From Paractinoplanes abujensis (lineage in GTDB: Bacteria > Actinomycetota > Actinomycetes > Mycobacteriales > Micromonosporaceae), in assembly GCF_014204895.1 (NCBI RefSeq), contig NZ_JACHMF010000001.1:7874001-7938000 (forward strand): DNA of 64,000 bases, in the 5' to 3' direction. The translations under genes were made by a program, and so were the position numbers. The notes under the pieces are model-generated. The model was not told the origin of the DNA and did not search any database. It saw only the letters and a list, made by a program, of their open reading frames with translations. Positions 41,465 to 52,492 of the stretch are shown here, piece by piece. Positions within the stretch are counted from its first letter, which is position 1; every line of letters starts with the position of its first letter.

Positions 41465-43087
41465 ATGGCAGAAGTGATCGAGGGGCACGGCGGCGAGCTG
41501 GCGCTGGCCGCGGCGCGCGCGTTCGGGGTGAACGAGATGTTCACGCTCTCCGGCGGGCACGTGTTCCCGCTGTACGACGCGGCGCACAAGACCGACTTCC
41601 CGATCTACGACGTCCGCCACGAGCAGACCGCGGTCTTCGCCGCCGAGGCGGTGGCCAAGCTGCAGCGCCGGCCCAGCCTCGCGGTGCTCACCGCAGGCCC
41701 CGGCGTGACCAACGGCATCTCCGGCCTGACCAGCGCGTTCTTCAACGCCTCGCCGGTGCTCGTGCTGGGTGGCCGGGCGCCCGCCTTCCGCTGGGGCTCG
41801 GGCAGCCTGCAGGAGTTCGACCACGTGCCGCTGGTCGCCCCGATCACCAAGTACGCGGCCACGGTGGGCGACACCGACGCGATCGCCGGTGAGGTGCGCG
41901 CGGCCCTGACCGAGGCGCTGACCGCCCACCGCGGTCCGGCCTTCCTCGACATCCCGCTCGAGGTGGTCTTCTCCAGCGGCGAGGCCGCGACCCCGGGCGA
42001 GCCGGCCGTCCCGGTGCTCGAGGCCGACCCCGACGAGGTCGCGAAGGCCGCCGCGCTGCTGGCCACGGCCCACCGGCCTGTGATCATCGCGGGGTCCGAC
42101 GTGTGGGGCGGCGATGCGATCGCCGAACTGCGGGCGGCCGCCGAGGCGCTCCAGGTGCCGGTGTTCACCAACGGCATGGGCCGGGGCGCGCTGCCGCCGA
42201 CGCATCCGCTGGCCTTCGCCAAGGCGCGCCGGCCCGCGCTCAACGAGGCCGACGTGGTCTGCGTGATCGGCACCCCGCTGGACTTCCGGCTCGGCTTCGG
42301 CGAGTTCGCCGAGGCGCGGGTGGTGCACATCGTCGACGCGCCGAGCCAGCGCGCCACCCACGTCGAGCCGGTCGTCTCACCCGCGGGCGATCTGCGGCGC
42401 ATCCTGGCCGCGATCGCCGACTACACGGGTGACCGGGCCGATCACGCGGAGTGGATCTCGGGCTTGCGCTCGGCCGAGGACGCGGCCAAGGCGCGCGACG
42501 CCGAGGCCATGGCGGCCGAGACCGACCTGATCAAGCCGGCCCGCATCTACGGCGAGCTGCGCAAGGTCCTGGCGTCCGACGCGGTCACCATCGGTGACGG
42601 CGGCGACTTCGTCTCGTACGCGGGAAGGTATTTGGAGCCCGCGCAGCCTGGCACGTGGCTCGACCCCGGCCCGTACGGGTGTCTCGGCACCGGCATGGGC
42701 TACGCGATGGGGGCCCGGGTGACCTATCCCGACCGGCAGATCTGCGTGCTGATGGGCGACGGGGCCGCCGGCTTCTCCCTGATGGACGCCGAGTCCCTGG
42801 TCCGGCAGGGACTTCCGGTCGTCATGGTGGTCGGCAACAACGGCATCTGGGGCCTGGAGAAGCACCCCATGCAGGCCATGTACGGCTACGACGTCGCGGC
42901 CGATCTGCAGCCGGGGCTGCGCTACGACGACGTGGTCAAGGCGCTGGGCGGCGCGGGGGAGACGGTCGAGAAGGCGGCTGAGATCGGCCCGGCCCTGGAG
43001 CGTGCCTTCGCTGCCGGGGTGCCCTACCTGGTCAACGTGCTGACCGACCCCGGCGACGCCTACCCGCGCTCGTCGAACTTGGCGTAG
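41465..43087 (+). CDS. Thiamine-pyrophosphate enzyme, acetolactate-synthase-like
   Basis: 540 residues with three domains. The PYR-domain catalytic Glu is E53 (VRHEQTAVFAAEA), a central Rossmann-like domain follows, and the PP domain has MGDGAAGF...VVGNNGIWG for Mg-TPP binding near residue 429. The overall form matches IlvB-like and oxalyl-CoA-decarboxylase-like enzymes. No regulatory IlvN gene adjoins, so it may not be the biosynthetic acetolactate synthase. GAGGAG upstream of the ATG. Confidence 0.85.
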   Translation: MAEVIEGHGGELALAAARAFGVNEMFTLSGGHVFPLYDAAHKTDFPIYDVRHEQTAVFAAEAVAKLQRRPSLAVLTAGPGVTNGISGLTSAFFNASPVLVLGGRAPAFRWGSGSLQEFDHVPLVAPITKYAATVGDTDAIAGEVRAALTEALTAHRGPAFLDIPLEVVFSSGEAATPGEPAVPVLEADPDEVAKAAALLATAHRPVIIAGSDVWGGDAIAELRAAAEALQVPVFTNGMGRGALPPTHPLAFAKARRPALNEADVVCVIGTPLDFRLGFGEFAEARVVHIVDAPSQRATHVEPVVSPAGDLRRILAAIADYTGDRADHAEWISGLRSAEDAAKARDAEAMAAETDLIKPARIYGELRKVLASDAVTIGDGGDFVSYAGRYLEPAQPGTWLDPGPYGCLGTGMGYAMGARVTYPDRQICVLMGDGAAGFSLMDAESLVRQGLPVVMVVGNNGIWGLEKHPMQAMYGYDVAADLQPGLRYDDVVKALGGAGETVEKAAEIGPALERAFAAGVPYLVNVLTDPGDAYPRSSNLA

Positions 43088-43094
43088 CCGGCCC

Positions 43095-43439
43095 TCAGGG
43101 CTTGTCCTCCTCGCGGTTGTTTAGTTCCTTTTCCCACTGGGCGAGCATTTCGCGATCCCGCTTCGACTGCTCGGTGTCGACCGAGCGGAGGAAGTCGGCG
43201 TCGTCGTCCGGCGAGGCCGGAGCGGGACGCCTGCGCACGATCCCGCCCTCGACAGGCGCCGGGCGCGGGCGTCCCCAGACGAAATACGCGAGCGGGCCCA
43301 GCAGGGGGATGAGAAGAATCACCAGCACCCACACCACGCGGGGGGCGTTGCGGACGCGAGCGGCCGACAAACAGCTGATCAGCGCCAGCACGAAGAGCAC
43401 CAGCTGCACGGCAGCCAAGAAGATGAACAACCGGACCAT
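43095..43439 (-). CDS. Small membrane protein with PLDc_N domain
   Basis: 114 residues. Two transmembrane helices (LFIFLAAVQLVLFVLALISCL; VVWVLVILLIPLLGPLAYFVWG) form the PLDc_N module, with the typical PLLGP and YFVWGR residues. A charged tail follows (QWEKELNNREEDKP). There is no catalytic domain. It ends seven bases from the convergent TPP-enzyme stop. Function unknown; such proteins are frequent near membrane-homeostasis genes. Confidence 0.82.
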   Translation of the reverse strand: MVRLFIFLAAVQLVLFVLALISCLSAARVRNAPRVVWVLVILLIPLLGPLAYFVWGRPRPAPVEGGIVRRRPAPASPDDDADFLRSVDTEQSKRDREMLAQWEKELNNREEDKP

Positions 43440-43477
43440 GAGGCAATGATGACGCGCGCCGGGCGTTCCGGCGACGA

Positions 43478-43789
43478 TCAGAGCGTGACAATGACCCCCG
43501 CGAGCACCGCGAGAGCGACGGTGGTCAGGGCGTACGCGGTGATCGAGCGCCGGCCGGGGAACGGCGGGTGGCGGCGCAGGGCCCGGGCCCGGCGGTAGGC
43601 CAGGGCGACCAGCGCCGACCAGCCGAGACCGGCCAGTGCCGCGGCGATCCACTGCCCGGGCCCGGCGCCGGGGCCGAAGGCGGGGCGGGCGGCCAGCAGC
43701 ACGAGGACGCCCGCCGAAAGGGTCGTGCGTCGCCAGGCGAGCCGGGTGCGCTCGGCTGACGCGCCCAGGTCGGGCGGTGGGTGCGTCAT
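43478..43789 (-). CDS. DUF202 family membrane protein
   Basis: 103 residues. The DUF202 pattern ERTRLAWRRTTLS is followed by three hydrophobic segments (GVLVLLAARPAF; WIAAALAGLGWSALVAL; YALTTVALAVLAGVIVTL). ATGA overlap (43786-43789) with the preceding YidH-like gene. Function unknown; two adjacent DUF202 proteins probably form a heteromer. Confidence 0.85.
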   Translation of the reverse strand: MTHPPPDLGASAERTRLAWRRTTLSAGVLVLLAARPAFGPGAGPGQWIAAALAGLGWSALVALAYRRARALRRHPPFPGRRSITAYALTTVALAVLAGVIVTL

Positions 43790-44172
43790 CGCGGACTTTG
43801 CAGCAGGACCGCCACGATCAGCAGCAGCGCGCCGAGCGCGACGATCACGGCCAGCAGGGCGGGGAACTTCGAGCCGGGCAGTTCCTCACCGAGCCGCATG
43901 GCCCGTTCGGTGCGGGCCCAGTGGTCGACCGCCCGCAGCGCCACGATCCCACCCAGCACGAGCAGCGCGACGGCGATGATCTCGCGGAGATAGGTGATCG
44001 GCAGCGGCGGCAGGAACTGGGCGCAGCCGAGCCCGCCCGCGACCAGCGCCAGGCCCGTACGGATCCAGGCCAGGAACGTGCGCTCGTTGGCGAGGGAGAA
44101 CCGGTAGTCGGGGGCGCGGCCGACCGTGGGCGTCTTCTCCGGGTCGATCCACTGCCGCAGGCCACCGAACAC
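43786..44172 (-). CDS. DUF202/YidH-family membrane protein
   Basis: 128 residues from the GTG at 44172. The DUF202/YidH motif FSLANERTFLAWIRTGLAL is clear, followed by helices IIAVALLVLGGIVAL and FPALLAVIVALGALLLIVAVL. The start is chosen because it lies eight bases after the stop of the small Cys-rich gene and immediately before the conserved region; an ATG at 44232 would overlap that gene by about 50 bases. Operon with the second DUF202 gene. Confidence 0.82.
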   Translation of the reverse strand: MFGGLRQWIDPEKTPTVGRAPDYRFSLANERTFLAWIRTGLALVAGGLGCAQFLPPLPITYLREIIAVALLVLGGIVALRAVDHWARTERAMRLGEELPGSKFPALLAVIVALGALLLIVAVLLQSPR

Positions 44173-44179
44173 AGAGCGA

Positions 44180-44386
44180 TTATTGACCCGTGGGGTGCAG
44201 AAGGTCGGCCCACAGGGTGCGGACTTCGTCACTCACGCAGGCCTCGCGCAGATGACCGCACTTGCACCACGGTGAGTCGGGGTCCACTCGGCCATGGGTC
44301 TCCAGCACCATGCCGGGGCCGCGTGGTAGACGATGTGAGGCGGACGGAAGCAACCCGTCCGCCAGCGGAGTGGTAGGGCCGGACAT
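44180..44386 (-). CDS. Small 68-residue protein with CxC...C motif
   Basis: The ATG at 44386 has GGGAGG eight bases upstream, a strong site. The C-terminal half (SPWCKCGHLREACVSDEVRT) has three closely spaced cysteines plus a His, a plausible metal site. The N-terminal half is low-complexity. It precedes the DUF202 pair by eight bases. I do not recognise a family, and coding status rests on the ribosome site and context. Confidence 0.6.
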   Translation of the reverse strand: MSGPTTPLADGLLPSASHRLPRGPGMVLETHGRVDPDSPWCKCGHLREACVSDEVRTLWADLLHPTGQ

Positions 44387-44545
44387 TTCGTACACCTCCC
44401 TGCACCGACTGTAGCCATTCGACGGTCGATATGGGTGAGGTGAGTCACTCTTCGTGGCCGACGACGCCTAAGCTACCGACGGGTAACCTATCGGGAGGCG
44501 TCCGGTCGCAACGGTGCGTTCACAACAGGAGGTCGTAGGAGCGCG

Positions 44546-45322
44546 ATGAATATCGTCGTACTGGTCAAGCAGGTGCCCGACTCCGGTGCCGAGCGCACGC
44601 TGAGCGCCGACAACACGGTCGAACGCGCATCGGCGAACAATGTCATCAACGAGATGGACGAGTACGCCATCGAGGAAGCCTTGAAGCTCAAAGAGGCGCA
44701 CGGTGGCGAGGTCACCGTCCTGACGATGGGCCCGGCCGGTGCGACCGAGTCCATCCGCAAGGCGCTGAGCATGGGCCCCGACAAGGCCGTGCACGTCTCC
44801 GACGACGCGCTGCACGGCTCGTGCGCCGTCGCCACCTCCAAGGTGCTGGCCGAGGCGCTCAAGACCCTCAACGCCGACCTGATCATCGCCGGGGCCGAGT
44901 CGACCGACGGCCGGGTCCAGGTGCTGCCGCACATGCTGGCCGAGCGGCTGGGCATCGCCGCGCTGACCGGCGCGCGCAAGCTCACCGTGGACGGCTCGCA
45001 GCTGACGATCGAGCGCCAGACCGACGAGGGCTACGAGGTGGTCACCGCGGCCACCCCGGCCGTCGTCAGCGTGTGGGACACCATCAACGAGCCGCGGTAC
45101 CCGTCCTTCAAGGGCATCATGGCCGCGAAGAAGAAGCCGGTGCAGGCGCTCTCGCTGGCCGACCTCGGCATCTCTCCCGACGAGGTCGGGACGGCCGGAG
45201 CAACCAGCGCCGTGCTCGAGTTCGCGCCGCGCCCGCCGCGCTCGGCCGGGCAGAAGGTCACCGACGAGGGCGACGGCGGCACGCAGCTGGTCGCGTACCT
45301 CGCCACCGAGAAGTTCGTCTGA
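44546..45322 (+). CDS. etfB: Electron transfer flavoprotein beta subunit
   Basis: 258 residues. Starts NIVVLVKQVPDSG, the ETF-beta hallmark, with the adenine-nucleotide domain and the recognition-loop region expected for the family. It carries electrons from acyl-CoA dehydrogenases to the quinone pool with EtfA. Strong ribosome site (AGGAGG...AGGAG). The alpha-subunit gene follows after 18 bases. Confidence 0.94.
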   Translation: MNIVVLVKQVPDSGAERTLSADNTVERASANNVINEMDEYAIEEALKLKEAHGGEVTVLTMGPAGATESIRKALSMGPDKAVHVSDDALHGSCAVATSKVLAEALKTLNADLIIAGAESTDGRVQVLPHMLAERLGIAALTGARKLTVDGSQLTIERQTDEGYEVVTAATPAVVSVWDTINEPRYPSFKGIMAAKKKPVQALSLADLGISPDEVGTAGATSAVLEFAPRPPRSAGQKVTDEGDGGTQLVAYLATEKFV

Positions 45323-45340
45323 GCCGGGGGAGAGGAAATC

Positions 45341-46273
45341 ATGGCTGAAGTGCTGGTTGTCGTCGAGAACGGCGTCAAGAAGGTCACGCTGGAGATGCTG
45401 ACCATCGCCCGCGGGCTCGGCTCGGTCTCGGCGGTCGTGTTCGGTGAGGCCGACACGGCCAAGCTCGGCGAGTATGGCGCCGAGAAGGTCTACGTCGCCT
45501 CCGGTGACGACGTCGACGGTTATCTGGTGGCTCCCAAGGCGGCCGTGCTGGCCGGCCTCGTACGGGAGAAGCAGCCCGCGGCGGTGCTGCTGGCCTCCAC
45601 CCAGGAGGGCAAGGAGATCGCCGGGCGGCTGGCCGTCAAGCTCGACAACGGGCTGCTCACCGACGCTGTCGAGGTGGCCGCCGACGGCACCGCCACGCAG
45701 GCCGTCTTCGCCGGCTCCGGGATCGTCAAGTCCAAGGTCACCAAGGGCCTGCCGATCGTGACGATCCGCCCCAACTCGGTCACCCCGTCGGCGTCGCCGG
45801 TCGACGCCGCCGTCTCGTCGATCGAGGTCGACGTGGCTGACACCGACAAGCTGACCAAGGTGGTCGAGCGGGTCGTCGAGCAGAGAGGCTCGCGCCCCGA
45901 GCTGACCGAGGCCGGCATCGTCGTCTCCGGCGGCCGCGGCGTGGGCAACGCCGACAACTTCAAGCTGGTCGAGGAGCTGGCCGACCTGCTCGGCGGTGCC
46001 GTCGGCGCGTCCCGCGCGGCCGTCGACTCCGGCTACTACCCGCACCAGTTCCAGGTCGGCCAGACCGGCAAGACGGTCTCCCCGCAGCTGTACGTGGCGC
46101 TGGGCATCTCCGGCGCGATCCAGCACCGGGCCGGCATGCAGACCAGCAAGACGATCGTCGCGGTCAACAAGGACCCCGAGGCCCCGATCTTCGAGCTGGC
46201 CGACTACGGCGTGGTCGGCGACCTGTTCAAGATCATCCCGCAGGCGGCCGACGAGATCCGTAAGCGTAAGTAG
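45341..46273 (+). CDS. etfA: Electron transfer flavoprotein alpha subunit
   Basis: 310 residues. The C-terminal FAD-binding domain shows the full ETF-alpha pattern: [27 protein letters not shown] and [12 protein letters not shown], ending DLFKIIPQ. Ribosome site GGGGAGAGG upstream. Operon with etfB, ending at a strong terminator. Works with the acyl-CoA enzymes elsewhere in the window in fatty and branched-chain acyl oxidation. Confidence 0.95.
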   Translation: MAEVLVVVENGVKKVTLEMLTIARGLGSVSAVVFGEADTAKLGEYGAEKVYVASGDDVDGYLVAPKAAVLAGLVREKQPAAVLLASTQEGKEIAGRLAVKLDNGLLTDAVEVAADGTATQAVFAGSGIVKSKVTKGLPIVTIRPNSVTPSASPVDAAVSSIEVDVADTDKLTKVVERVVEQRGSRPELTEAGIVVSGGRGVGNADNFKLVEELADLLGGAVGASRAAVDSGYYPHQFQVGQTGKTVSPQLYVALGISGAIQHRAGMQTSKTIVAVNKDPEAPIFELADYGVVGDLFKIIPQAADEIRKRK

Positions 46274-46286
46274 GTTCCGCCTATGT

Positions 46287-46323
46287 GACGAACGGCTCGG
46301 TGCTCAGCGCCGGGCCGTTCGTC
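46287..46323 (+). terminator. Terminator after etfBA
   Basis: Arms GACGAACGGC (46287-46296) and GCCGTTCGTC (46314-46323) pair perfectly, and the stem extends inward through a T-G wobble and CGG/CCG. It lies 14 bases after the etfA stop. Confidence 0.85.
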
Positions 46324-46355
46324 GTGGGCGGACCGAGGCATAAGCTTGGGGACTG

Positions 46356-47531
46356 ATGGCCTACTTGGATCACGCTGCGACCACGCCGATGCTCGACGAG
46401 GCGCTGGCGGCATATGTTGCGGCGGCCCGCGAGGCCGGTAATCCGTCGTCCCTGCACGCGGCCGGGCGACGCGCCCGGCGCCTGGTCGAGGAGTCGCGCG
46501 AACGCATCGCGGCCGCCCTCGGCGCCCGGCCCTCCGAGGTGATCTTCACCAGCGGCGGCACCGAAGCCGACAACCTGGCCGTCAAGGGCATCTTCTGGGC
46601 CCGGCGGGCCGGCTCGCTCAACCGCAGCCGCGTGGTCGCCTCCGCGGTCGAGCACCACGCCGTCATGGACGCCGCCGAGTGGCTCGGCACGCACGAAGGC
46701 GCCCAGCTCAGCTGGCTGCCGGTCGACGGCGCAGGGCGAGTCGACCCGGCCGCGCTGGCCGAGCTGCTGCAGGCGTACGGGGAAGAGATCGCCGTGATCA
46801 GCGTGCAGTGGGCCAACAACGAGGTCGGCACGATCCAGCCCGTGGCCGAGCTCGCGCGCGTGGCCGCCGCGGCCGGAGTGCCGTTCCACACCGACGCCGT
46901 GCAGGCCGTCGGGCAGGTGCCGGTCGACTTCACCGCCAGCGGCGCCGCGGCCATGACGGTCACCGGGCACAAGGTCGGCGGCCCGGTCGGCGTCGGCGCG
47001 CTGCTGCTCGGCCGCGACGTGGCCTGCACCCCGCTGCTGCACGGCGGCGGACAGGAACGCGACGTGCGGTCGGGCACCCTCGACACGGCCGGGGTGGCCG
47101 CCTTCGCCACTGCGGTCGAGATCACAGTCAAGAGCCAGGCCGCGTACGCGGAACGGATCGGCGCCCTGCGCGACGAACTCGTGCGCCGGGTCCGCGCCGC
47201 CGTGCCCGACGCGATCCTCAACGGTGACCCGGCCGACCGGCAGCCCGGCAACGCGCACTTCAGCTTCCCCGGCTGCGAAGGCGACGCGTTGCTGCTGCTC
47301 CTGGACGCGCAGGGGGTCTGCTGCTCGACCGGCTCGGCCTGCTCGGCCGGGGTGGCCCAGCCCAGTCACGTGCTGCTGGCCATGGGTGCCGACGACGACC
47401 GGGCCCGCTCCTCGCTGCGCTTCACGCTCGGGCACACCAGCACGACGCACGACGTGGACGCACTGCTGGCCGCGCTGCCCGGCGCCGTCGAGCGCGCCCG
47501 CCGTGCCACCGCCTGGAAAACACCCCGTTAG
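46356..47531 (+). CDS. Cysteine desulfurase (NifS/IscS family)
   Basis: 391 residues. PLP lysine K206 in GHKVGG, substrate-site GGTEADNLA, and the persulfide loop CCSTGSAC with active Cys329. It supplies sulfane sulfur; the mnmA gene starts 10 bases after its stop, so tRNA 2-thiouridine synthesis is the obvious client, with Fe-S assembly also possible. Confidence 0.92.
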   Translation: MAYLDHAATTPMLDEALAAYVAAAREAGNPSSLHAAGRRARRLVEESRERIAAALGARPSEVIFTSGGTEADNLAVKGIFWARRAGSLNRSRVVASAVEHHAVMDAAEWLGTHEGAQLSWLPVDGAGRVDPAALAELLQAYGEEIAVISVQWANNEVGTIQPVAELARVAAAAGVPFHTDAVQAVGQVPVDFTASGAAAMTVTGHKVGGPVGVGALLLGRDVACTPLLHGGGQERDVRSGTLDTAGVAAFATAVEITVKSQAAYAERIGALRDELVRRVRAAVPDAILNGDPADRQPGNAHFSFPGCEGDALLLLLDAQGVCCSTGSACSAGVAQPSHVLLAMGADDDRARSSLRFTLGHTSTTHDVDALLAALPGAVERARRATAWKTPR

Positions 47532-47541
47532 GCTGGGAGTC

Positions 47542-48633
47542 ATGCGAGTTCTAGCGGCCATGTCGGGCGGCGTCGATTCCGCCGTCGCCGCCGCGCGCGC
47601 CCACGCCGCCGGCCACGACGTCACCGGCGTGCACCTGGCGCTGGCGCGCAACCCCCAGACCTACCGGACCGGCGCCCGCGGCTGCTGCACGCTGGAAGAC
47701 TCCCGCGACGCGCGCCGCGCCGCCGACGTGATCGGCATCCCCTTCTACGTGTGGGACATGGCCGAACAGTTCCAGGCCAGCGTCGTCGACGACTTCGTGG
47801 CGGAATACTCGGCCGGCCGCACCCCCAACCCGTGCCTGCGCTGCAACGAGAAGATCAAGTTCGAGGCGGTGCTCGACCGGGCCGTCGCGCTCGGCTTCGA
47901 CGCCGTCGTCACCGGCCACCACGCGCGCCTCGGGGCCGACGGGCTGCTGCGCCGCAGCGTCGACGAGGGCAAGGACCAGTCGTACGTGCTGGCCGTGCTC
48001 ACCCGGGCCCAGCTCGACCGCGCGGTCTTCCCGCTCGGCGACTCGACCAAGGCCCAGGTGCGCGAAGAGGCGGCCCGGCGCGGGCTGGCCGTGGCCGACA
48101 AGCCCGACTCGCACGACATCTGCTTCATCGCCGACGGCGACACCCAGGGCTTCCTGCGCGGCAAGTTGGGCGACGCGCCCGGCGACATCGTGGACGGCCG
48201 CACCGGCGAACGCCTCGGCGGGCACAACGGCGCCTACGGGTTCACGGTGGGCCAGCGCAAGGGTCTCGACCTGCGCGTCCCCGCAGCCGACGGCCGCCCC
48301 CGCTACGTGCTGTCGATCACCCCGGTGACCAACACGGTGACCGTCGGCCCCCGCGAAGACCTTGAAGTCAGCGAGGTGACCGCGACCAAGGTCATCTGGC
48401 ACGGCGCTGCGTCACCGCTCGAATGCGAAGTGCAGCTGCGGGCCCACGGCGAGGTCTACCCGGCCACGGTCACCGTCGACGGCGACACGCTGACCGCCCG
48501 GCTGACCACCCCGGCCCGCGGTGTCGCGGCCGGCCAGGCGATCGTGGCCTACCAGCGCTCACCCGAAGGCGACGTGGTGCTGGGCTCGGCGACGATCACG
48601 GCGGCGGCCCCGCTGGCGGCCTCACGTGCCTGA
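47542..48633 (+). CDS. mnmA: tRNA-specific 2-thiouridylase
   Basis: 363 residues. The PP-loop SGGVDS is at 8-13. The catalytic cysteines lie in [12 protein letters not shown] and DSHDICFI, and a C-terminal beta-barrel follows. It thiolates U34 of tRNA Lys, Glu and Gln using sulfur from the upstream desulfurase. ATG 47542 is chosen; sequence before it belongs to the desulfurase gene in another frame. The last four codons and stop are the first copy of a 37-bp tandem repeat. Confidence 0.94.
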   Translation: MRVLAAMSGGVDSAVAAARAHAAGHDVTGVHLALARNPQTYRTGARGCCTLEDSRDARRAADVIGIPFYVWDMAEQFQASVVDDFVAEYSAGRTPNPCLRCNEKIKFEAVLDRAVALGFDAVVTGHHARLGADGLLRRSVDEGKDQSYVLAVLTRAQLDRAVFPLGDSTKAQVREEAARRGLAVADKPDSHDICFIADGDTQGFLRGKLGDAPGDIVDGRTGERLGGHNGAYGFTVGQRKGLDLRVPAADGRPRYVLSITPVTNTVTVGPREDLEVSEVTATKVIWHGAASPLECEVQLRAHGEVYPATVTVDGDTLTARLTTPARGVAAGQAIVAYQRSPEGDVVLGSATITAAAPLAASRA

Positions 48634-48751
48634 CTTCCCCGGCTCTTCTTGGACGGCTTCACGTGCCTGACTTCCCCGGCTCTTCTTGGACGGCCTCACG
48701 TGCCTGACTTCCCCGGCTCTTCTCGGACGGCTCCGCGTGCCTGACTTCCCC
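48622..48751 (+). repeat. 37-bp tandem repeats (3.5 copies) joining mnmA stop and methionine synthase start
   Basis: Copies begin at 48622, 48659, 48696 and (partial, diverged start) 48733. Each contains CGTGCCTGACTTCCCC. Copy 1 supplies the mnmA stop TGA; copy 4 supplies the GTG start (48737) of the next gene. In copies 1-3 the same GTG-CCT-GAC start and TGA stop recur. An ancestral stop/start overlap seems to have been tandemly duplicated. Confidence 0.9.
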
Positions 48752-49729
48752 TGGCGGCCCGGGTCGGCTACGGGCATCGGGTCGCTGCCCGGCACCGACA
48801 TCGCCGAAGCCCAGCGCATCGTCCTGGGCGAACTGCCCGACCTGCCCCACCTGGCCGAACTGCCCGGTCGCGGCCCCGGCGCCGACATCATCGGACGCAG
48901 CGCCGGGTTCCTGATCGACCTGTCGGTGCAGCTCTACGCCGGGCGCTGGCAGGTCGCGCCCCGCCCCGGCAAAGACATGCGGGTCACGGCCGACCTGCTC
49001 GAACGCGACCTCGACCAGCTCACCGAACAGGGCGAGAAATACGCGGGGCCGCTCAAAGTGCAGACGGCCGGCCCGTGGACGCTGGCCGCCTCGATCGACC
49101 GGCCCATGGGCGGCCGGCTGCTGCGCGACGCCGGAGCGGTCCGCGACCTTACCGACTCGCTGGCCGAAGGCCTCCGGCGGCACGTGGACGACCTGCGCAA
49201 ACGCCTGCCCCGGGCCGAGCTCCTGCTCCAGCTCGACGAGCCGTCACTGCCCGCCGTGCTGGCCGGGCGGGTGCCCACCGAAAGCGGGCTGGGCGCCTAC
49301 CGGGCCGTGCCCGGCCCCGACGCCGCCTCGGCCCTGCGAACGGTCGTCGAAGCCGTCGGCGTGCCGGTGATCGCACACTGCTGCGCCCCCGACGTGCCGC
49401 TGCAGGTCTTCCTCGACGCCCGGGCGGCGGCCGTGGCACTCGACCTGTCGCTGCTGAAAGATCTCGACCCGCTGGGGGAGATGCTCGAAGCCGGTCTCGG
49501 GTTGTTCGCGGGAGCGGCGCCGACCACCCCGCCGGCGGGCGGGATCGACGGCAAGAAGGTGGCCGACCGGGTCGGCACGCTGTGGAAGCGGCTCGCCTTC
49601 GCGCCGGGGCTGCTGCCGCGCCAAGTGGTGATCACGCCTGCTTGCGGGCTGAGCGGGGCGTCGCCCAGCTATGCGCGGGCGGTGCTGACCGCTTGCCGTG
49701 AAGCGGGGCGGCGGCTCTCCGAGGTCTAG
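48737..49729 (+). CDS. Methionine synthase (vitamin-B12-independent, UROD/MetE-fold) family protein
   Basis: 330 residues, starting at the GTG in the fourth repeat copy (PDFPWRPGSATGIGSLPG). The single UROD/MetE-like barrel contains HCCAPDVPL, offering the His/Cys zinc ligands, and a C-terminal ITPACGLSG with the other Cys. It is only the catalytic half of a full MetE (about 750 residues), like archaeal-type core MetE. Annotated as methionine synthase in the same position in Streptomyces (from memory); the methyl donor is uncertain. Confidence 0.82.
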   Translation: MPDFPWRPGSATGIGSLPGTDIAEAQRIVLGELPDLPHLAELPGRGPGADIIGRSAGFLIDLSVQLYAGRWQVAPRPGKDMRVTADLLERDLDQLTEQGEKYAGPLKVQTAGPWTLAASIDRPMGGRLLRDAGAVRDLTDSLAEGLRRHVDDLRKRLPRAELLLQLDEPSLPAVLAGRVPTESGLGAYRAVPGPDAASALRTVVEAVGVPVIAHCCAPDVPLQVFLDARAAAVALDLSLLKDLDPLGEMLEAGLGLFAGAAPTTPPAGGIDGKKVADRVGTLWKRLAFAPGLLPRQVVITPACGLSGASPSYARAVLTACREAGRRLSEV

Positions 49730-49835
49730 CCGGCAGCCCCTTCCCCATGATCATCACGCCGGTCCAGCCCACCCTCCCCGGGGGCCTCCGCCACCGGCAA
49801 TTTTACTCAAGTTCGCCGATCTTCGCGGACGCCCC

Positions 49836-49861
49836 TGTGGATAACTTCGAACTGTGGACAA
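49836..49861 (+). promoter_or_regulatory. Two DnaA boxes upstream of ligA
   Basis: TGTGGATAA (49836-49844) and TGTGGACAA (49853-49861) are complements of TTATCCACA and TTGTCCACA, the classical and actinomycete-type DnaA boxes, in the same orientation with 17-bp spacing, 83-108 bases before the ligA start. This could couple ligA expression to replication initiation. Confidence 0.6.
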
Positions 49862-49922
49862 CCGCCGCACAGGCGTGCCCAGCACCGAAAATGTCAGGGG
49901 TGGCGACTACCGTTCTCGGTAG

Positions 49923-52370
<2,448 letters not shown>

Positions 52371-52492
52371 GCGGCGGCGATGCCACTGAGGAGTCGGGCG
52401 CGATGCTAACTGAGGAGGCGGGGGCGTGGGCGGCGGTGACGCTACTGGGAGGCGGAGCGGCGGCGCGGCGTGGGCGGCGTGACGCTACTGAG
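52371..52492. repeat. Four degenerate copies around the stop codon of the GGDEF/EAL gene
   Basis: Plus-strand copies at 52371-52391, 52396-52415, 52430-52449 and 52472-52492 resemble GGCGGCGTGACGCTACTGAG. The last holds the TAG stop (minus strand, 52485-52487) of the GGDEF/EAL gene. They fill the space between its stop and the convergent ligA stop. Confidence 0.68.

Noticed and set aside
38312..44488. Shared 12-mer CGACGGGTAACC upstream of etfB (44477-44488) and, on the other strand, upstream of the DUF6232-like gene (38312-38323)
   Set aside because: Many shared 12-mers are expected by chance in a GC-rich window of this size, and there is no symmetry or functional link.
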